DNA of 64,000 bases. Source: Saccharothrix espanaensis DSM 44229. GTDB lineage: Bacteria; Actinomycetota; Actinomycetes; Mycobacteriales; Pseudonocardiaceae. The notes beneath the pieces are model-generated. The model saw only the letters and a list, made by a program, of their open reading frames with translations, did not search any database and was not told the origin of the DNA. Shown here piece by piece: positions 1-8,574 of the stretch. Every line of letters begins with the position of its first letter. The first letter of the stretch is position 1. The DNA is taken from assembly GCF_000328705.1 (NCBI RefSeq), contig NC_019673.1:4836001-4900000 (forward strand). The letters are read 5' to 3'. The position numbers and the translations under genes are program-made.

Positions 1-1
1 G

Positions 2-1003
2 ATCATGCCGGTGATGATGTTCCTGTCCAACATCAGCTACGTGGCGGTGGCCGTGGTGGGCGGTCTGCGAATCACCTCCGGCGCGATGTCGCTGGGCGAG
101 GTGCAGGCGTTCATCCAGTACTCGCGCCAGTTCGCGCAGCCGCTGACCCAGGTGGCGTCGATGGCGAACCTGATGCAGTCCGGCGTGGCCTCCGCCGAGC
201 GGGTGTTCGAGCTGCTCGACGCCGAGGAGGAGGAACCGGACCCGGCGCAGGCCGCGGTGCCCGGCGAACGGCGCGGCCGGGTGGAGTTCCACGACGTGGC
301 GTTCTCCTACAAGCCGGAGCAGCCGCTGATCCGGGACCTGTCGCTGGTGGCCGAACCCGGCCACACCATCGCGATCGTCGGCCCGACCGGTGCCGGCAAG
401 ACGACGCTGGTCAACCTGATCATGCGGTTCTACGAGCTCGACGCCGGCCGGATCACCCTCGACGGCGTGGACATCACCGCGCTGCGCCGCCAGGACCTGC
501 GGGCCCAGACCGGCATGGTGCTGCAGGACACCTGGCTGTTCGGCGGCACGATCCGGGACAACATCGCCTACGGCAACCCGGACGCGACCGAGGAGCAGGT
601 GCTGGCCGCGGCGCGGGCGACCTACGTGGACCGGTTCGTCCGGACCCTGCCGGACGGCTACGACACGGTGATCGACGAGGAGGGCTCGAACGTCAGCGCG
701 GGCGAGAAGCAGCTGATCACCATCGCGCGCGCGTTCCTGGCCGACCCGTCGCTGCTGATCCTGGACGAGGCGACCAGTTCGGTGGACACCCGCACCGAGT
801 CGCTGGTGCAGCACGCGATGGCCGCGCTGCGCTCGTCGCGCACCAGCTTCGTCATCGCCCACCGGCTGTCCACGATCCGCGACGCCGATTTGATCCTGGT
901 GATGGAGTCGGGCCGGATCGTCGAGCAGGGCACGCACGAGGAGCTGATCGCCCTGGACGGCGCGTACCAGCGGCTGTACTCGGCGCAGTTCGCCGCGGTC
1001 TGA
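2..1003 (+). CDS. ABC exporter, fused permease/ATPase, 3' part only
   Basis: The reading frame is open from the window edge, so this is the C-terminal 333 residues of a type I (ABCB-like) exporter half-transporter; the start lies upstream. Roughly the first 70 residues are the end of the transmembrane domain. The nucleotide-binding domain follows with Walker [11 protein letters not shown]-loop ([10 protein letters not shown]), a signature read as NVSAGEKQ in place of LSGGQ, Walker [11 protein letters not shown], and switch histidine in [12 protein letters not shown]. Such proteins usually work as heterodimers with a neighbouring half-transporter, expected upstream of the window. The substrate cannot be told from the sequence. 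A 28-base palindrome just after the stop is a likely terminator. Confidence 0.93.
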   Translation: MMPVMMFLSNISYVAVAVVGGLRITSGAMSLGEVQAFIQYSRQFAQPLTQVASMANLMQSGVASAERVFELLDAEEEEPDPAQAAVPGERRGRVEFHDVAFSYKPEQPLIRDLSLVAEPGHTIAIVGPTGAGKTTLVNLIMRFYELDAGRITLDGVDITALRRQDLRAQTGMVLQDTWLFGGTIRDNIAYGNPDATEEQVLAAARATYVDRFVRTLPDGYDTVIDEEGSNVSAGEKQLITIARAFLADPSLLILDEATSSVDTRTESLVQHAMAALRSSRTSFVIAHRLSTIRDADLILVMESGRIVEQGTHEELIALDGAYQRLYSAQFAAV

Positions 1004-1012
1004 CCCGGCGGG

Positions 1013-1040
1013 AGTGTCCCGCGTGCGCACGCGGGACACT
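1013..1040 (+). terminator. hairpin terminator after the ABC exporter gene
   Basis: A perfect 13-bp stem (1013-1025 with 1028-1040, arm AGTGTCCCGCGTG) begins 9 bases after the stop codon at 1003. There is no T tract, as is common for actinomycete terminators. Confidence 0.6.
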
Positions 1041-1209
1041 TCCACCGCCGACCGGTCGGTGCGCCGAAGTGCGCGGCACGTCCCTGAGCCGGCTGGGTGT
1101 CTTCCCCGATCCCGGCGAGCCCGATCCCCTAGTCCCCCGGGTGGTTTCGCCGACGCTCGCCGGCGGTGAGGCTGGAGCGACGGATTCGCGTTGCGTGGAG
1201 GGGATTATC

Positions 1210-2253
1210 GTGAAATCAACGATGCTCGGCGTGGTCGTCGTGGCGGCGCTGGCGGTCTCGGGTGCGGGGGTCGCGTCGGCCGCCCCGTCGTCCTGGCAGT
1301 CCATGCTGGACGGCCTGGTGGCGGAGGGCGCGGTCGGGGTCACCGCCGAGGTGCGGGACGGCGCGGGGCTGTGGCGCGGCAGCGCCGGCGTGACGGAGGC
1401 GGGTGGGCCGCGGCCGCCGGTGGACGGGCGGTTCCGGGCCGGGAGCGTCACCAAGTCGTTCACCGCGACCGTGGTTCTGCAACTGGTCGACGAGGGCCGG
1501 GTGGCGTTGACCGACAGCGTGCAACGACTGGTGCCGGGTCTGCTGCCGCCGGGGCGGATCACCGTGCAGGACCTGGTGGGCCACACCAGCGGGTTGCCGG
1601 AGTACGGCCTGGCGTTGCTGGACACCGACGGCGTGCCGCTCCAGCGGTGGCGGACGTGGACGCCGGAGGAGCTGGTCCGCACCGCCCTGCGGGTCGCGGA
1701 TCCCGAACCGCCCGGGAAGTTCGGGTACACCAACACCGATTACGTGCTGCTCGGCCTGGTCATCGAGAAGGTGACCGGCCGTTCGCACCGGCACGAGGTG
1801 GAGCGGCGGATCCTGCGACCGCTGGGGTTGGCCGACACCCGGGTCCCGGGGGCGTTCCCGTTCGTGACGGGGCCGCACGCGCGCGGCCACGTGGTGGCCG
1901 GCGGGAGGACCGTGGAGTACACCGCCGTCAACCCGACGCTGTTCGGCGCGGCGGGCGAGATCGTCTCGACCACAGCGGACTTGAACCGCTTCTACACCGG
2001 GCTGTTGGACGGGCGGCTGCTGCGCGACCCGGAGTTGGCGAAGATGAAGGCGAACGGCCTGGGCATGGAGCACGCGTACTTCGACCGGTGCCGGCAGTCG
2101 ATGTACGGGCACGGCGGCGGAGTCCCCGGCTACAACGTGGTGAGCTTCCAGAGCGAGGACACCACCCGCCGGATCACGGTGTCGTGGACCGGCCGCACCA
2201 CCGCCTCGATGAGCCCGCTCCTGACGTCGATGCTGGCGAAGGCCGCCTGCTGA
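1210..2253 (+). CDS. secreted serine hydrolase, beta-lactamase/D-Ala-D-Ala carboxypeptidase fold
   Basis: A 347-residue protein with an N-terminal signal peptide (hydrophobic run after MKST, cleavage near ASAAP) followed by a class C beta-lactamase/DD-peptidase fold. The three active-site motifs are visible: SVTK (SxxK nucleophile and base), YTN (YxN) and HGGG (replacing KTG). It should act outside the membrane on peptidoglycan peptides, esters or amides; the true substrate is unknown. The start is placed at GTG 1210 because GGAGGGG (1197-1203) sits 6 bases upstream and the signal peptide then begins at residue 1; an in-frame start at 1069 would bury the signal sequence. It ends convergently with the reductase gene at 2302. 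Confidence 0.9.
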   Translation: MKSTMLGVVVVAALAVSGAGVASAAPSSWQSMLDGLVAEGAVGVTAEVRDGAGLWRGSAGVTEAGGPRPPVDGRFRAGSVTKSFTATVVLQLVDEGRVALTDSVQRLVPGLLPPGRITVQDLVGHTSGLPEYGLALLDTDGVPLQRWRTWTPEELVRTALRVADPEPPGKFGYTNTDYVLLGLVIEKVTGRSHRHEVERRILRPLGLADTRVPGAFPFVTGPHARGHVVAGGRTVEYTAVNPTLFGAAGEIVSTTADLNRFYTGLLDGRLLRDPELAKMKANGLGMEHAYFDRCRQSMYGHGGGVPGYNVVSFQSEDTTRRITVSWTGRTTASMSPLLTSMLAKAAC

Positions 2254-2268
2254 TCCGCCGGTGACGCG

Positions 2269-2284
2269 GCGGCACGGGTGCCGC
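2269..2284. terminator. small hairpin between convergent genes
   Basis: A 7-bp inverted repeat (GCGGCAC/GTGCCGC, 2269-2275 and 2278-2284) lies in the 48-bp gap between the serine hydrolase and the reductase. It is short and only a weak terminator candidate. Confidence 0.3.
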
Positions 2285-2301
2285 TCCCCCACCCACGCTG
2301 G

Positions 2302-3216
2302 TCAGGAGTCCTGCACAAGTGACTGACCGGTGGACCTGCTCGCCGCTTCGGTGCCCCGCACGGCGAGCAGGTCCGCGTGGTCGGCGAGGAACCGCTCGAA
2401 CGTGCGGGGGTCGCGGCCGGTCACGTCCCGCACGGTGGTGGTCGTGGTGTCCTGCGCGCCGGCGCCGACCTCGGCGAACAGCTCGGCGATGTCGGCCGCG
2501 AAGTCGGCGGGCAGGCCCTGGCCGGTGAGCCGGGCGGCCAACTCGTCGGGCGGCAGGTCGACGTAGCGGATGGTGCGGCCGGTCACGGCGGAGAGCCGGG
2601 CGGCGATGTGGCGGTGGTCGATCGCCTCGGGGCCGGTGAGCGCGAAGTCCTCGTTCCAGCGGGTGCCGGTGAGCAGTTCGGCGGCGACGGCGGCGATGTC
2701 GCGGCAGTCGACGTAGGCCACGCCCGCGTCGCCGTACGCGCCGAGGATGTCGCCGTCCTCGGTGACCAGGGCGGCGCCGGTGACGAAGTTCTGCATGAAG
2801 CCGGTGGGCTGGAGCACCGCCCAGTCCAGCCCGGAGGCGCGCAGGTGCCGCTCGGCCTCCCAGTGCGCGCCCAGGGCGAGCTTGCCGCCGTGGCGGGGCT
2901 TCCAGACCGACACCTTGACCACGGCCGACACGCCGGCCCGGACGGCCGCGTCGATCACCGTGCGCTGCCGGCGGGCGATGGGCTGCTCCCCCGGCCCGGC
3001 GGTCACACCGGTGCTGTTGAGGAACAGCCGGTCGACGCCGGTCAGCGCGGCGGTGATCGAGTCCGGGTCGTCGAAGTCGCCGACGACGTGGTCACAGCCC
3101 AGCTCCGCGCCCTTGGCCGCGCTGCGCACCAAAGCCCGGAACGGCACGCCGCGACCGGTCAGCTCTCCCACGAGAGACCGACCGATGGTGCCGGTGGCAC
3201 CGGTGACCAGGATCAT
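2302..3216 (-). CDS. NmrA-like NAD(P)H-binding reductase
   Basis: A 304-residue atypical short-chain dehydrogenase of the NmrA/QOR2 type. It opens with the dinucleotide-binding motif VTGATGTIGRSL and has the family's AVLQPTGFMQNF stretch near residue 140 in place of a canonical YxxxK catalytic pair, so it may bind NAD(P) as a sensor or reduce a quinone-like compound. The start is ATG 3216, preceded by GGAGTGG; the longer frame to 3246 runs into the operator. It is divergent from the TetR gene at 3292 and shares its two palindromic operators, so it is very likely the TetR target. Confidence 0.85.
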   Translation of the reverse strand: MILVTGATGTIGRSLVGELTGRGVPFRALVRSAAKGAELGCDHVVGDFDDPDSITAALTGVDRLFLNSTGVTAGPGEQPIARRQRTVIDAAVRAGVSAVVKVSVWKPRHGGKLALGAHWEAERHLRASGLDWAVLQPTGFMQNFVTGAALVTEDGDILGAYGDAGVAYVDCRDIAAVAAELLTGTRWNEDFALTGPEAIDHRHIAARLSAVTGRTIRYVDLPPDELAARLTGQGLPADFAADIAELFAEVGAGAQDTTTTTVRDVTGRDPRTFERFLADHADLLAVRGTEAASRSTGQSLVQDS

Positions 3217-3236
3217 CCTCACCACTCCAGTTAAAC

Positions 3237-3275
3237 TCGAGGGCACCTCGACCTACTAGATCGAGGGTGCCTCGA
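3237..3275. promoter_or_regulatory. tandem palindromic operator in the NmrA/TetR divergent promoter
   Basis: Two nearly identical 15-bp palindromes, TCGAGG-GCA-CCTCGA (3237-3251) and TCGAGG-GTG-CCTCGA (3261-3275), are separated by 9 bp, giving 24 bp between centres. They fill the 75-bp gap between the divergent genes and overlap both likely promoters. This fits cooperative binding of two TetR dimers (inference). Confidence 0.75.
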
Positions 3276-3291
3276 CTTGGAGTGGACGTCA

Positions 3292-3849
3292 ATGCCCCAG
3301 CCCGAGAAACGTCGTGCCGACGCCCGCCGCAACCGCGAGCGCCTCCTGGCCGCGGCGGACGCGGCATTCGGTGAACACGGCACCACGGCGTCCCTGGAGG
3401 CCGTGGCGCGCCGGGCCGGAGTCGCGATCGGCACCCTCTACGGCCACTTCCCCACCCGGCGCGCGCTGATCGGCGCGCTCCTGCACGACCGGCACGAAGC
3501 GCTGCTCGCGCTGGCCGGGCACCTGCGGGAGACCGTGCCGCCCGCGCAGGCGCTGGAACGGTGGATCGAGGCGGTGGTCGCCCACGCCGCGACCTACCGG
3601 GGCCTGGCCGCGGAACTGACCGGCGGCGCCGACGACACCGCCTCGGAACTGGCCGACGCCTGCCACCGGATGACCGACGCGAGCCAGGCGTTCGTGACCA
3701 CCGCGCGGGAAGCCGGCGCGATCCGCGCGGAGGTCACCGGGGCGGACGTGTTCGCGTTGATCAACGCGGCGGCGTGGCTGCGCGAGCACACCTCGGCCGA
3801 GCGGTCCGAACGGTTGGTGCGCTTCACCGTCGACGGCCTGCGCCCGTGA
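3292..3849 (+). CDS. TetR-family repressor
   Basis: A 185-residue one-component regulator. The N-terminal helix-turn-helix is clear (about residues 5-55, ending VAIGTLYGHFPTRRAL), followed by a variable ligand-binding domain. The start is ATG 3292 with GGAG 9 bases upstream; TTG 3277 is possible but lies at the edge of the operator. By position it represses itself and the divergent NmrA-like reductase, probably sensing a small toxic electrophile or quinone (inference). It ends convergently with the F420 enzyme gene over a stacked hairpin. Confidence 0.9.
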   Translation: MPQPEKRRADARRNRERLLAAADAAFGEHGTTASLEAVARRAGVAIGTLYGHFPTRRALIGALLHDRHEALLALAGHLRETVPPAQALERWIEAVVAHAATYRGLAAELTGGADDTASELADACHRMTDASQAFVTTAREAGAIRAEVTGADVFALINAAAWLREHTSAERSERLVRFTVDGLRP

Positions 3850-3895
3850 GGCCGGCTACCGGGCTCGCCGACGGCAGCTCGCGCTGACACCGTCG

Positions 3896-3952
3896 CACCC
3901 CACTGCCGGCCGGCTCCGGACCGCGAGTCTCCGGAGTCGGCGGCGTGGGGTG
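3896..3952. terminator. stacked bidirectional hairpin between convergent genes
   Basis: The outer stem is CACCCCAC (3896-3903) with GTGGGGTG (3945-3952), continued by GCCG/CGGC after a one-base bulge, and it encloses an inner stem CTCCGGA/TCCGGAG (3914-3920, 3930-3936). It sits exactly between the ends of the TetR gene (3849) and the Ddn-like gene (3956), so it can stop transcription from both sides. Confidence 0.6.
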
Positions 3953-3955
3953 GGA

Positions 3956-4372
3956 TCAGCGTTCGAGGACCACGACCGGGATCAGGCGATCGGTCTTCTG
4001 CTCGTAGTCGGCGAAGCCGGGCGCGTGCGCGACCATGCCGGCGTAGAGGCGGTCGCGTTCCGCGCGGTCCTCGACCACCGAGGCGGTGGCCTCGAACTTC
4101 TCCTCCCCCACCTCCACGATCACCTTCGGGTCGGCCAGCAGGTTGTGGTACCAGGCCGGGTTCTTCGGCGCGCCGGCGTACGAGGCCGCGACCACCAGGC
4201 GGTCGCCGTCGCGGGTGTAGACCAGCGGCGTGAGGCGCGGCTCGCCGCTCTTCGCGCCCACCGTGGTGAGCAGCAGGAGGTCTCGCCCCTCGAACGGGCC
4301 GCCCACCACGCCCTTGTTGGCGCGGAACTCGGCGGCGATCTGCTGGTTGAAGTTGCGGCGTTCCTCGGTCAT
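3956..4372 (-). CDS. Ddn-like F420-dependent nitroreductase-family protein
   Basis: A 138-residue protein of the deazaflavin-dependent nitroreductase (DUF385/Ddn) family, matching the usual length. Typical features are LLLTTVGAKSGEPRLTPLVY near residue 35-55 and the NPAWYHNLLADP motif. Family members use reduced F420 to reduce quinones, nitro compounds or other activated double bonds. The ATG start overlaps the stop of the upstream TetR gene by four bases (ATGA), so the two are translated together from the promoter at 4965. The substrate is not evident. Confidence 0.9.
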   Translation of the reverse strand: MTEERRNFNQQIAAEFRANKGVVGGPFEGRDLLLLTTVGAKSGEPRLTPLVYTRDGDRLVVAASYAGAPKNPAWYHNLLADPKVIVEVGEEKFEATASVVEDRAERDRLYAGMVAHAPGFADYEQKTDRLIPVVVLER

Positions 4373-4917
4373 GCGGAGTCGTCCTCTCGTGGTGGTGTCG
4401 TGTGGCGCAGGCCGTCGCGGAGCACGCCGATCACCGGTTCCAGCGGCCCGCCTTCGTGGACCATGCAGCCGGTCAGCAGCGCTTTCACGTCGGCGTAGCA
4501 GACGTCCGGCCGGACCGCCCCGGCCTCCTGGGCACGGGCGAGCAGCGCGCGGGTCCGCCCTTCGACGTCCCGCCGCTCCCCGCACCCGCCGGTCAGCTCC
4601 CGCGCCAGCCCGCGGTGCGCCGCGCCCGACCGCACCAGGGACCCGAGGAACGCGAAGAACGCGCCACCCGGGTCCTCGCTCGCGGCCAGGGCGTCGGCCT
4701 CGGCCACCAGGTCCGCCGTGAGGGTCCGCAGCACGGCGGTGACCAGGTCGTCCTTCGTGGGGAAGTGCCGGCTGACGGTCCCGGTGCCGACGCCCGCGCG
4801 CCGCGCGATCTCGTGCACCGGCACCGACAAGCCCTCGGTCGCGAACACGTGCGCCGCGACCTCCAGCACCCGAGCCCGGTTGCGCCGCGCGTCGGCGCGC
4901 AACGGTCGTTCCACCAC
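4369..4917 (-). CDS. TetR-family repressor, first gene of the Ddn-like operon
   Basis: A 182-residue TetR protein with the helix-turn-helix at about residues 8-55 (GVGTGTVSRHFPTKDDLV). The start is GTG 4917, with GGAGGGC just upstream; a second GTG follows directly. It is co-transcribed with the F420 enzyme gene through an ATGA overlap. A perfect 16-bp palindrome covers its own transcription start, so autoregulation of the operon is likely. Confidence 0.88.
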   Translation of the reverse strand: MVERPLRADARRNRARVLEVAAHVFATEGLSVPVHEIARRAGVGTGTVSRHFPTKDDLVTAVLRTLTADLVAEADALAASEDPGGAFFAFLGSLVRSGAAHRGLARELTGGCGERRDVEGRTRALLARAQEAGAVRPDVCYADVKALLTGCMVHEGGPLEPVIGVLRDGLRHTTPPREDDSA

Positions 4918-4943
4918 GCCCTCCGACGGCTGACACGGCTAAC

Positions 4944-4965
4944 CGGGACACTCGTCCCGATTGTA
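4944..4965 (-). promoter_or_regulatory. promoter and operator of the TetR/Ddn-like operon
   Basis: On the minus strand a TACAAT -10 box (4965-4960) is followed directly by the palindrome CGGGAC-GAGT-GTCCCG (4959-4944), which covers the expected start of transcription. This is a classic repressor-block layout; no good -35 box is visible. Confidence 0.65.
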
Positions 4966-4994
4966 CCGAGCGATTCGCACGTCCCACCCCCCGG

Positions 4995-5750
4995 TCACCC
5001 GGCCGGGTAGCGCTCGTCCAGCCACTCGCCGAAGGACTCGCCGGCGATCACGGCGTCCGGCCCGGGGAGCAGAGCGCCGGCCGCCAACCGCGCCTGGTCC
5101 GGGTCGTCCCCGGCGGGCACCTCCTCGACCCGCATTGCCGCGCCCCGCCGCTCGACGAGCAGGCGCACCGCGTCGACCAGCCGGAACTCCTCCGGCCCGG
5201 CGATGTCGACCAGCGCCGGCACGTCCTCCACCAGCACTGCTTCGACCACCTTCTCGGCCACCGCGCGGGACGAGACCAGTTGCGCGCGCACCTCCGGCAC
5301 GCGGGCCACGTCGCCCTCGGTGGTCCACTCCAGCACCATGCCGGGGAACTCGTGGAACTGCGCCGCCCGCACGACCCGCACCGGCACCCGCCCCTCCGCC
5401 AGCGCCCGCTCCTGCGCGAGCTTCCCGGCGTAGTGGCCGGAGGTGAACGGGTCGATGCCGATGATCGAGACCAGCACGATCCGCCGCACCCCCGCCGCCG
5501 CGCCCTCCCGCTGGAGGTTGCGCGCGGACGTGCCGAAGAAGTCCACCACCACGTCGGTGTCCTGCGACGACACGTTCACCGCGTCCACCACGACCTCCAC
5601 GCCGGCCAACGCCGCCGCGAGCCCTTCGCCGGTGTAGACGTCCACCCCGGCCGAACGGGCGATCGGCACCACGTCGTGCCCCCGCCGCCCCAGGACGTCG
5701 ACCACGACCGCGCCGATCCGCCCGTTCGCTCCCACAACCGCGACCTTCAC
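4995..5750 (-). CDS. NAD(P)-binding SDR-like protein
   Basis: A 251-residue atypical SDR with the N-terminal nucleotide-binding motif VVGANGRIGAVV and a following VVDAVNVSSQ segment. It resembles the NAD(P)H-binding/NmrA-like group more than classical SDRs, as the usual YxxxK is not obvious (a GHYAGKLAQE stretch near residue 120 may stand in for it). The start is set at GTG 5750 because GGAGGA lies 6 bases upstream; GTG 5756 would touch the ribosome-binding site. The enzyme's substrate is unknown. Confidence 0.8.
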   Translation of the reverse strand: MKVAVVGANGRIGAVVVDVLGRRGHDVVPIARSAGVDVYTGEGLAAALAGVEVVVDAVNVSSQDTDVVVDFFGTSARNLQREGAAAGVRRIVLVSIIGIDPFTSGHYAGKLAQERALAEGRVPVRVVRAAQFHEFPGMVLEWTTEGDVARVPEVRAQLVSSRAVAEKVVEAVLVEDVPALVDIAGPEEFRLVDAVRLLVERRGAAMRVEEVPAGDDPDQARLAAGALLPGPDAVIAGESFGEWLDERYPAG

Positions 5751-6023
5751 CGTCACTCCTCCGGATTCCCGATGCTCCCGCGAACCCGACGAAACGGGAG
5801 GACGCGGCGTGACAACGGAACCAGGTGATCGCGGTCACCCCCGACGGATCGCCGGTTCAGGTGAACCGCTTGTCAACGTGTTCCCGTGGCACACCTTCCC
5901 TGTCACCGTTGCCGCACGCGGTCCGACCCTGCCGGTCGAGGCGTACGACACCGCCCGGCCGGCCAACCCGTCGCGTGGGAGAACGATGGGCAACGAGACA
6001 ACCGGAACCGGGCGCCGGGGCGG

Positions 6024-6740
6024 GTGGCCAAAGCTCCCGAGGGCGCCGGCCCGGCGGCCGTCTTCGCCCGGCGGTTGTGGGAGCTCAAGCAACGCGCGGG
6101 TGACCCGTCCTACGACTCCATGCGCAAGGACCACGGCGCGCTGGCCTCGAAATCGGCGTTGTCGGCGGCGGCGCGCGGCGCGCAGCTGCCGTCCTGGGAG
6201 ACCACCTGGGAGTTCGTCCGATCGCTCGCGGTCGGCGTGCTCGGCCAGGACGAGCAGCGCGTTCACGCGACGTGGCGACAGCGGTGGGACCAGGCGGCCG
6301 CCGCGGTCCTGGCCCAGGCCGCGCCGGTGGAACGCCCGCCGGCGGCACCGTGGATCAGGCGGCGCAAGTGGTGGCTGCTGGGCGCGGTCGCCGCGATCGT
6401 GATCGGGGTGCTGCTGGTCACCGCGTCGCGATCGCGGCCGGAACACCCGACGCCGACGACGATCGCCGAACCGTGCGAGGCGACGTGGCTGTGCCTGTAC
6501 CGGAACACCGGCTTCGACGACATGAACTTCCGGACCCAGCGGCAGAACATGTGCTGGCGGCTCGCCGACTACCACTTGCAGGACGCGGTCTTCTCCTACG
6601 ACAACAACCTGCCCATCACCGCGCACTTCTACGACTCGGCGAAGAACCGGGTCGGGGACATCCGCGCCGGCGACAGCAGTCCGGACAGCTCGGCCCTGCC
6701 CGGCGCATTCTGGTTCTGCACCGGCTCCGCCCGGCCGTGA
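6024..6740 (+). CDS. XRE-like/transmembrane protein with I36 peptidase-inhibitor-like ectodomain
   Basis: About 238 residues in three parts: a degenerate helix-turn-helix-like domain (VFARRLWELKQRAG ... LPSWETTWEFVRSL), one membrane helix (WWLLGAVAAIVIGVLLVTA) after basic residues, and an outside domain with the pattern C..TWLCLYRNTGF...C ending near FWFCTG. The last part resembles the I36 (SMI-type) metalloproteinase-inhibitor family. The start is uncertain: GTG 6024 is in frame but has a poor ribosome-binding site, while a better start (GGGAGA then ATG 5986) lies in another frame, hinting at a frameshift near 6020-6060. Confidence 0.65.
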   Translation: MAKAPEGAGPAAVFARRLWELKQRAGDPSYDSMRKDHGALASKSALSAAARGAQLPSWETTWEFVRSLAVGVLGQDEQRVHATWRQRWDQAAAAVLAQAAPVERPPAAPWIRRRKWWLLGAVAAIVIGVLLVTASRSRPEHPTPTTIAEPCEATWLCLYRNTGFDDMNFRTQRQNMCWRLADYHLQDAVFSYDNNLPITAHFYDSAKNRVGDIRAGDSSPDSSALPGAFWFCTGSARP

Positions 6741-6761
6741 CGTGACTGCCCACTGCTCCAA

Positions 6762-6798
6762 GCCAAATCGCTGAACTGCGTTTATACCGGGATTTGGC
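6762..6798. repeat. 8-bp inverted repeat downstream of the I36-like gene
   Basis: GCCAAATC (6762-6769) and GATTTGGC (6791-6798) form a perfect inverted repeat with a 21-base spacer in an unusually AT-rich patch. It may be a terminator or an operator for the next gene. Confidence 0.35.
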
Positions 6799-6987
6799 CA
6801 TAGTCGAAACACCGCCGGGAAGTGCTCTTCCCCCACCGTCGGAGCGCGTCATACGGTTGGCCGGCCGGATACCCCGGCGATGAATGGGCCACCGACAGGA
6901 CCGGCCCTGGACTTTATCACCGCCGGGACAGCACAACGGCGACGAGCCGCCCGAAAAGGCGCGGCCATCGGGAACGACCATCCGAAA

Positions 6988-7386
6988 ATGGTGACGACGA
7001 TGAACAAGACACTGTCCGCGATCACCCTGGCGACAACCCTGTTCGGCTGCGCGACGCTCGGCGGCGTCGCCGGAGCGGATCCCGCTCCGGCGGCCGGCCT
7101 CCAGTCCCCGGCCGACCGGACCTCGATCGCGGCGGCGCGCTGCGCCGGCTACGGCTGGGTCATCTCCAACACCGACGGGCTGCACGTGCGATCCGGCCCT
7201 GGTACCAACTACGACATCCTCGTCACGGTGAACCGCGGCCACCGGCTGTCCTGCTTCCCGGTGGTGGCCGGTGGGCGGTACACCGCCTGCGGGACGACCG
7301 ACGCCAACGGCTGGATCCCGGTCGACCGGGACGGCAACGCCCGTATCGACGGCTACGTGGCGAGCACCTGCGTCCGGGACGCCTGA
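6988..7386 (+). CDS. small secreted SH3-like domain protein
   Basis: A 132-residue exported protein. A signal peptide (TLSAITLATTLFGCATLGGVAGADP) is followed by a bacterial SH3-like domain recognised from TDGLHVRSGPGTNYDIL, GHRLSCF and the final GYVASTCV. Such domains bind cell-wall or other surface ligands. Four cysteines in the mature part suggest disulfides. ATG 6988 is taken as start; ATG 7000 gives an equally good signal peptide. No partner gene is evident. Confidence 0.75.
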   Translation: MVTTMNKTLSAITLATTLFGCATLGGVAGADPAPAAGLQSPADRTSIAAARCAGYGWVISNTDGLHVRSGPGTNYDILVTVNRGHRLSCFPVVAGGRYTACGTTDANGWIPVDRDGNARIDGYVASTCVRDA

Positions 7387-7449
7387 CGACCTCCGCGAGA
7401 AACCCGGGACCCGGGCGGGGATACGGCCACAGCGCGATCCCCGTCCGGG

Positions 7450-8073
7450 CTACCGTCCACTGTGGACTTGACTCTGCGGCACGGCGCCGGGCTGACGGGC
7501 GGTGCGCGCCCGGACGTGGGCGCGCTCGCCCTGCGGTCCGAACAGGACGAGCGTCTCCACGGCGCGGCCGTCGGACGAGCCGAGCCAGTGCGGCAGCGCG
7601 GTGTCGAACTCGGCGGCCTCGCCGGCGGCCAGCACCAGGTCGCGGTCGCCGACCACCAGCCGCAGCCGGCCGTCGAGGACGTACACCCACTCGTAGCCGC
7701 CGTGGGTCTGCGGCGTCGGTTCGGCCGGCTCCCGCCGGCTCGGGATGAGCATCTTGAACGCCTGCACCCCGCCCGCCCGGCTGGTGAGCGGGATGAACGT
7801 CATGCCGTGGCGGTGGATCGGTCGCAAGTGGATCCGCGGGTCGCCGGTGCGCGGCGCGCCGACGAGGTCGTCCAGCGGCACCCCGTACACGCGGGCCAGC
7901 GGCAGCAGCAACTCCAGGGTGGGCCTGCGGTCGCCGCTCTCCAGCCGGGACAGGGTGCTCTCCGACGTGCCGGTCTCGGTCGACAGGTCGGCCAGGGTCA
8001 GCCCGCGCCGCTTGCGCAGGGCGCGCAGCCGGGGGCCGACCGCCGCGAGCACCGGTTCCGTCTCGTCCGCCAC
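7450..8073 (-). CDS. XRE-cupin transcriptional regulator
   Basis: A 207-residue regulator with an XRE helix-turn-helix (about residues 10-65: LRALRKRRGLTLADLS ... STLSRLESGDRRPTL) joined to a C-terminal cupin (HGGYEWVYVLDGRLRL...GEAAEFDTALPHWLG). This class usually controls catabolic or polyamine genes through a ligand in the cupin. GTG 8073 is preferred because a CAGGAT -10 box ends 8 bases upstream, giving a leaderless message; GTG 8091 also lies in frame. It is followed by nothing obviously related. Confidence 0.85.
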   Translation of the reverse strand: MADETEPVLAAVGPRLRALRKRRGLTLADLSTETGTSESTLSRLESGDRRPTLELLLPLARVYGVPLDDLVGAPRTGDPRIHLRPIHRHGMTFIPLTSRAGGVQAFKMLIPSRREPAEPTPQTHGGYEWVYVLDGRLRLVVGDRDLVLAAGEAAEFDTALPHWLGSSDGRAVETLVLFGPQGERAHVRARTARQPGAVPQSQVHSGR

Positions 8074-8115
8074 GACACCCGATCCTGCCACGCCGGGGCG
8101 CGGCCGACCGGGCGG

Positions 8116-8568
8116 TCAGCGCGGCCCGACGTCGAACGCGAGCTCCGGCCGTTCCCAGGTGACCTTGGGCGGCCGGGCCGGGACCACGCCCACCCGGCGG
8201 GCGCCCATCCGCCGGTAGAACCCCTCGGCCGGCGGGTGCGACACGACCTTGACCGTGGTCAGGCCCCGCGCGCGGGCCTGCTCCAGCAGGTGGCCGACCA
8301 GCCGCGCGCCCAGGCCCGCGCCCTGCGCCCGGTCCGCGACGAACAGCATGTCCAGCTCCGCCGGGTCGGTGATCAGGCTGTAGAAGCCGAGCACCTCGCC
8401 CGCCGCCCCGGCCAGGAACGTCGGGTGCGCGCGCACGTGCTCGGCGGTCACCCGGAAGTCGTGCAGGATCGAGGCGTACTCGCCGCTGTAGGCGGAACAC
8501 CCGTGCATGAGGGTGGTCAACGCCTCGGCGTCCTCCGGACCGGCCGGCACGATCTCGACGGTGCTCAC
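8116..8568 (-). CDS. GNAT-family N-acetyltransferase
   Basis: A 150-residue acyl-CoA N-acyltransferase. The acetyl-CoA-binding motif A is visible as LFVADRAQGAGLGARLVGHLL (Q/RxxGxG/A pattern) with a C-terminal MGARR..GV segment. The acceptor is unknown. The GTG start at 8568 is 6 bases after a TAGGGT -10 box, so the message is probably leaderless. Confidence 0.85.
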   Translation of the reverse strand: MSTVEIVPAGPEDAEALTTLMHGCSAYSGEYASILHDFRVTAEHVRAHPTFLAGAAGEVLGFYSLITDPAELDMLFVADRAQGAGLGARLVGHLLEQARARGLTTVKVVSHPPAEGFYRRMGARRVGVVPARPPKVTWERPELAFDVGPR

Positions 8569-8574
8569 GCCGCC

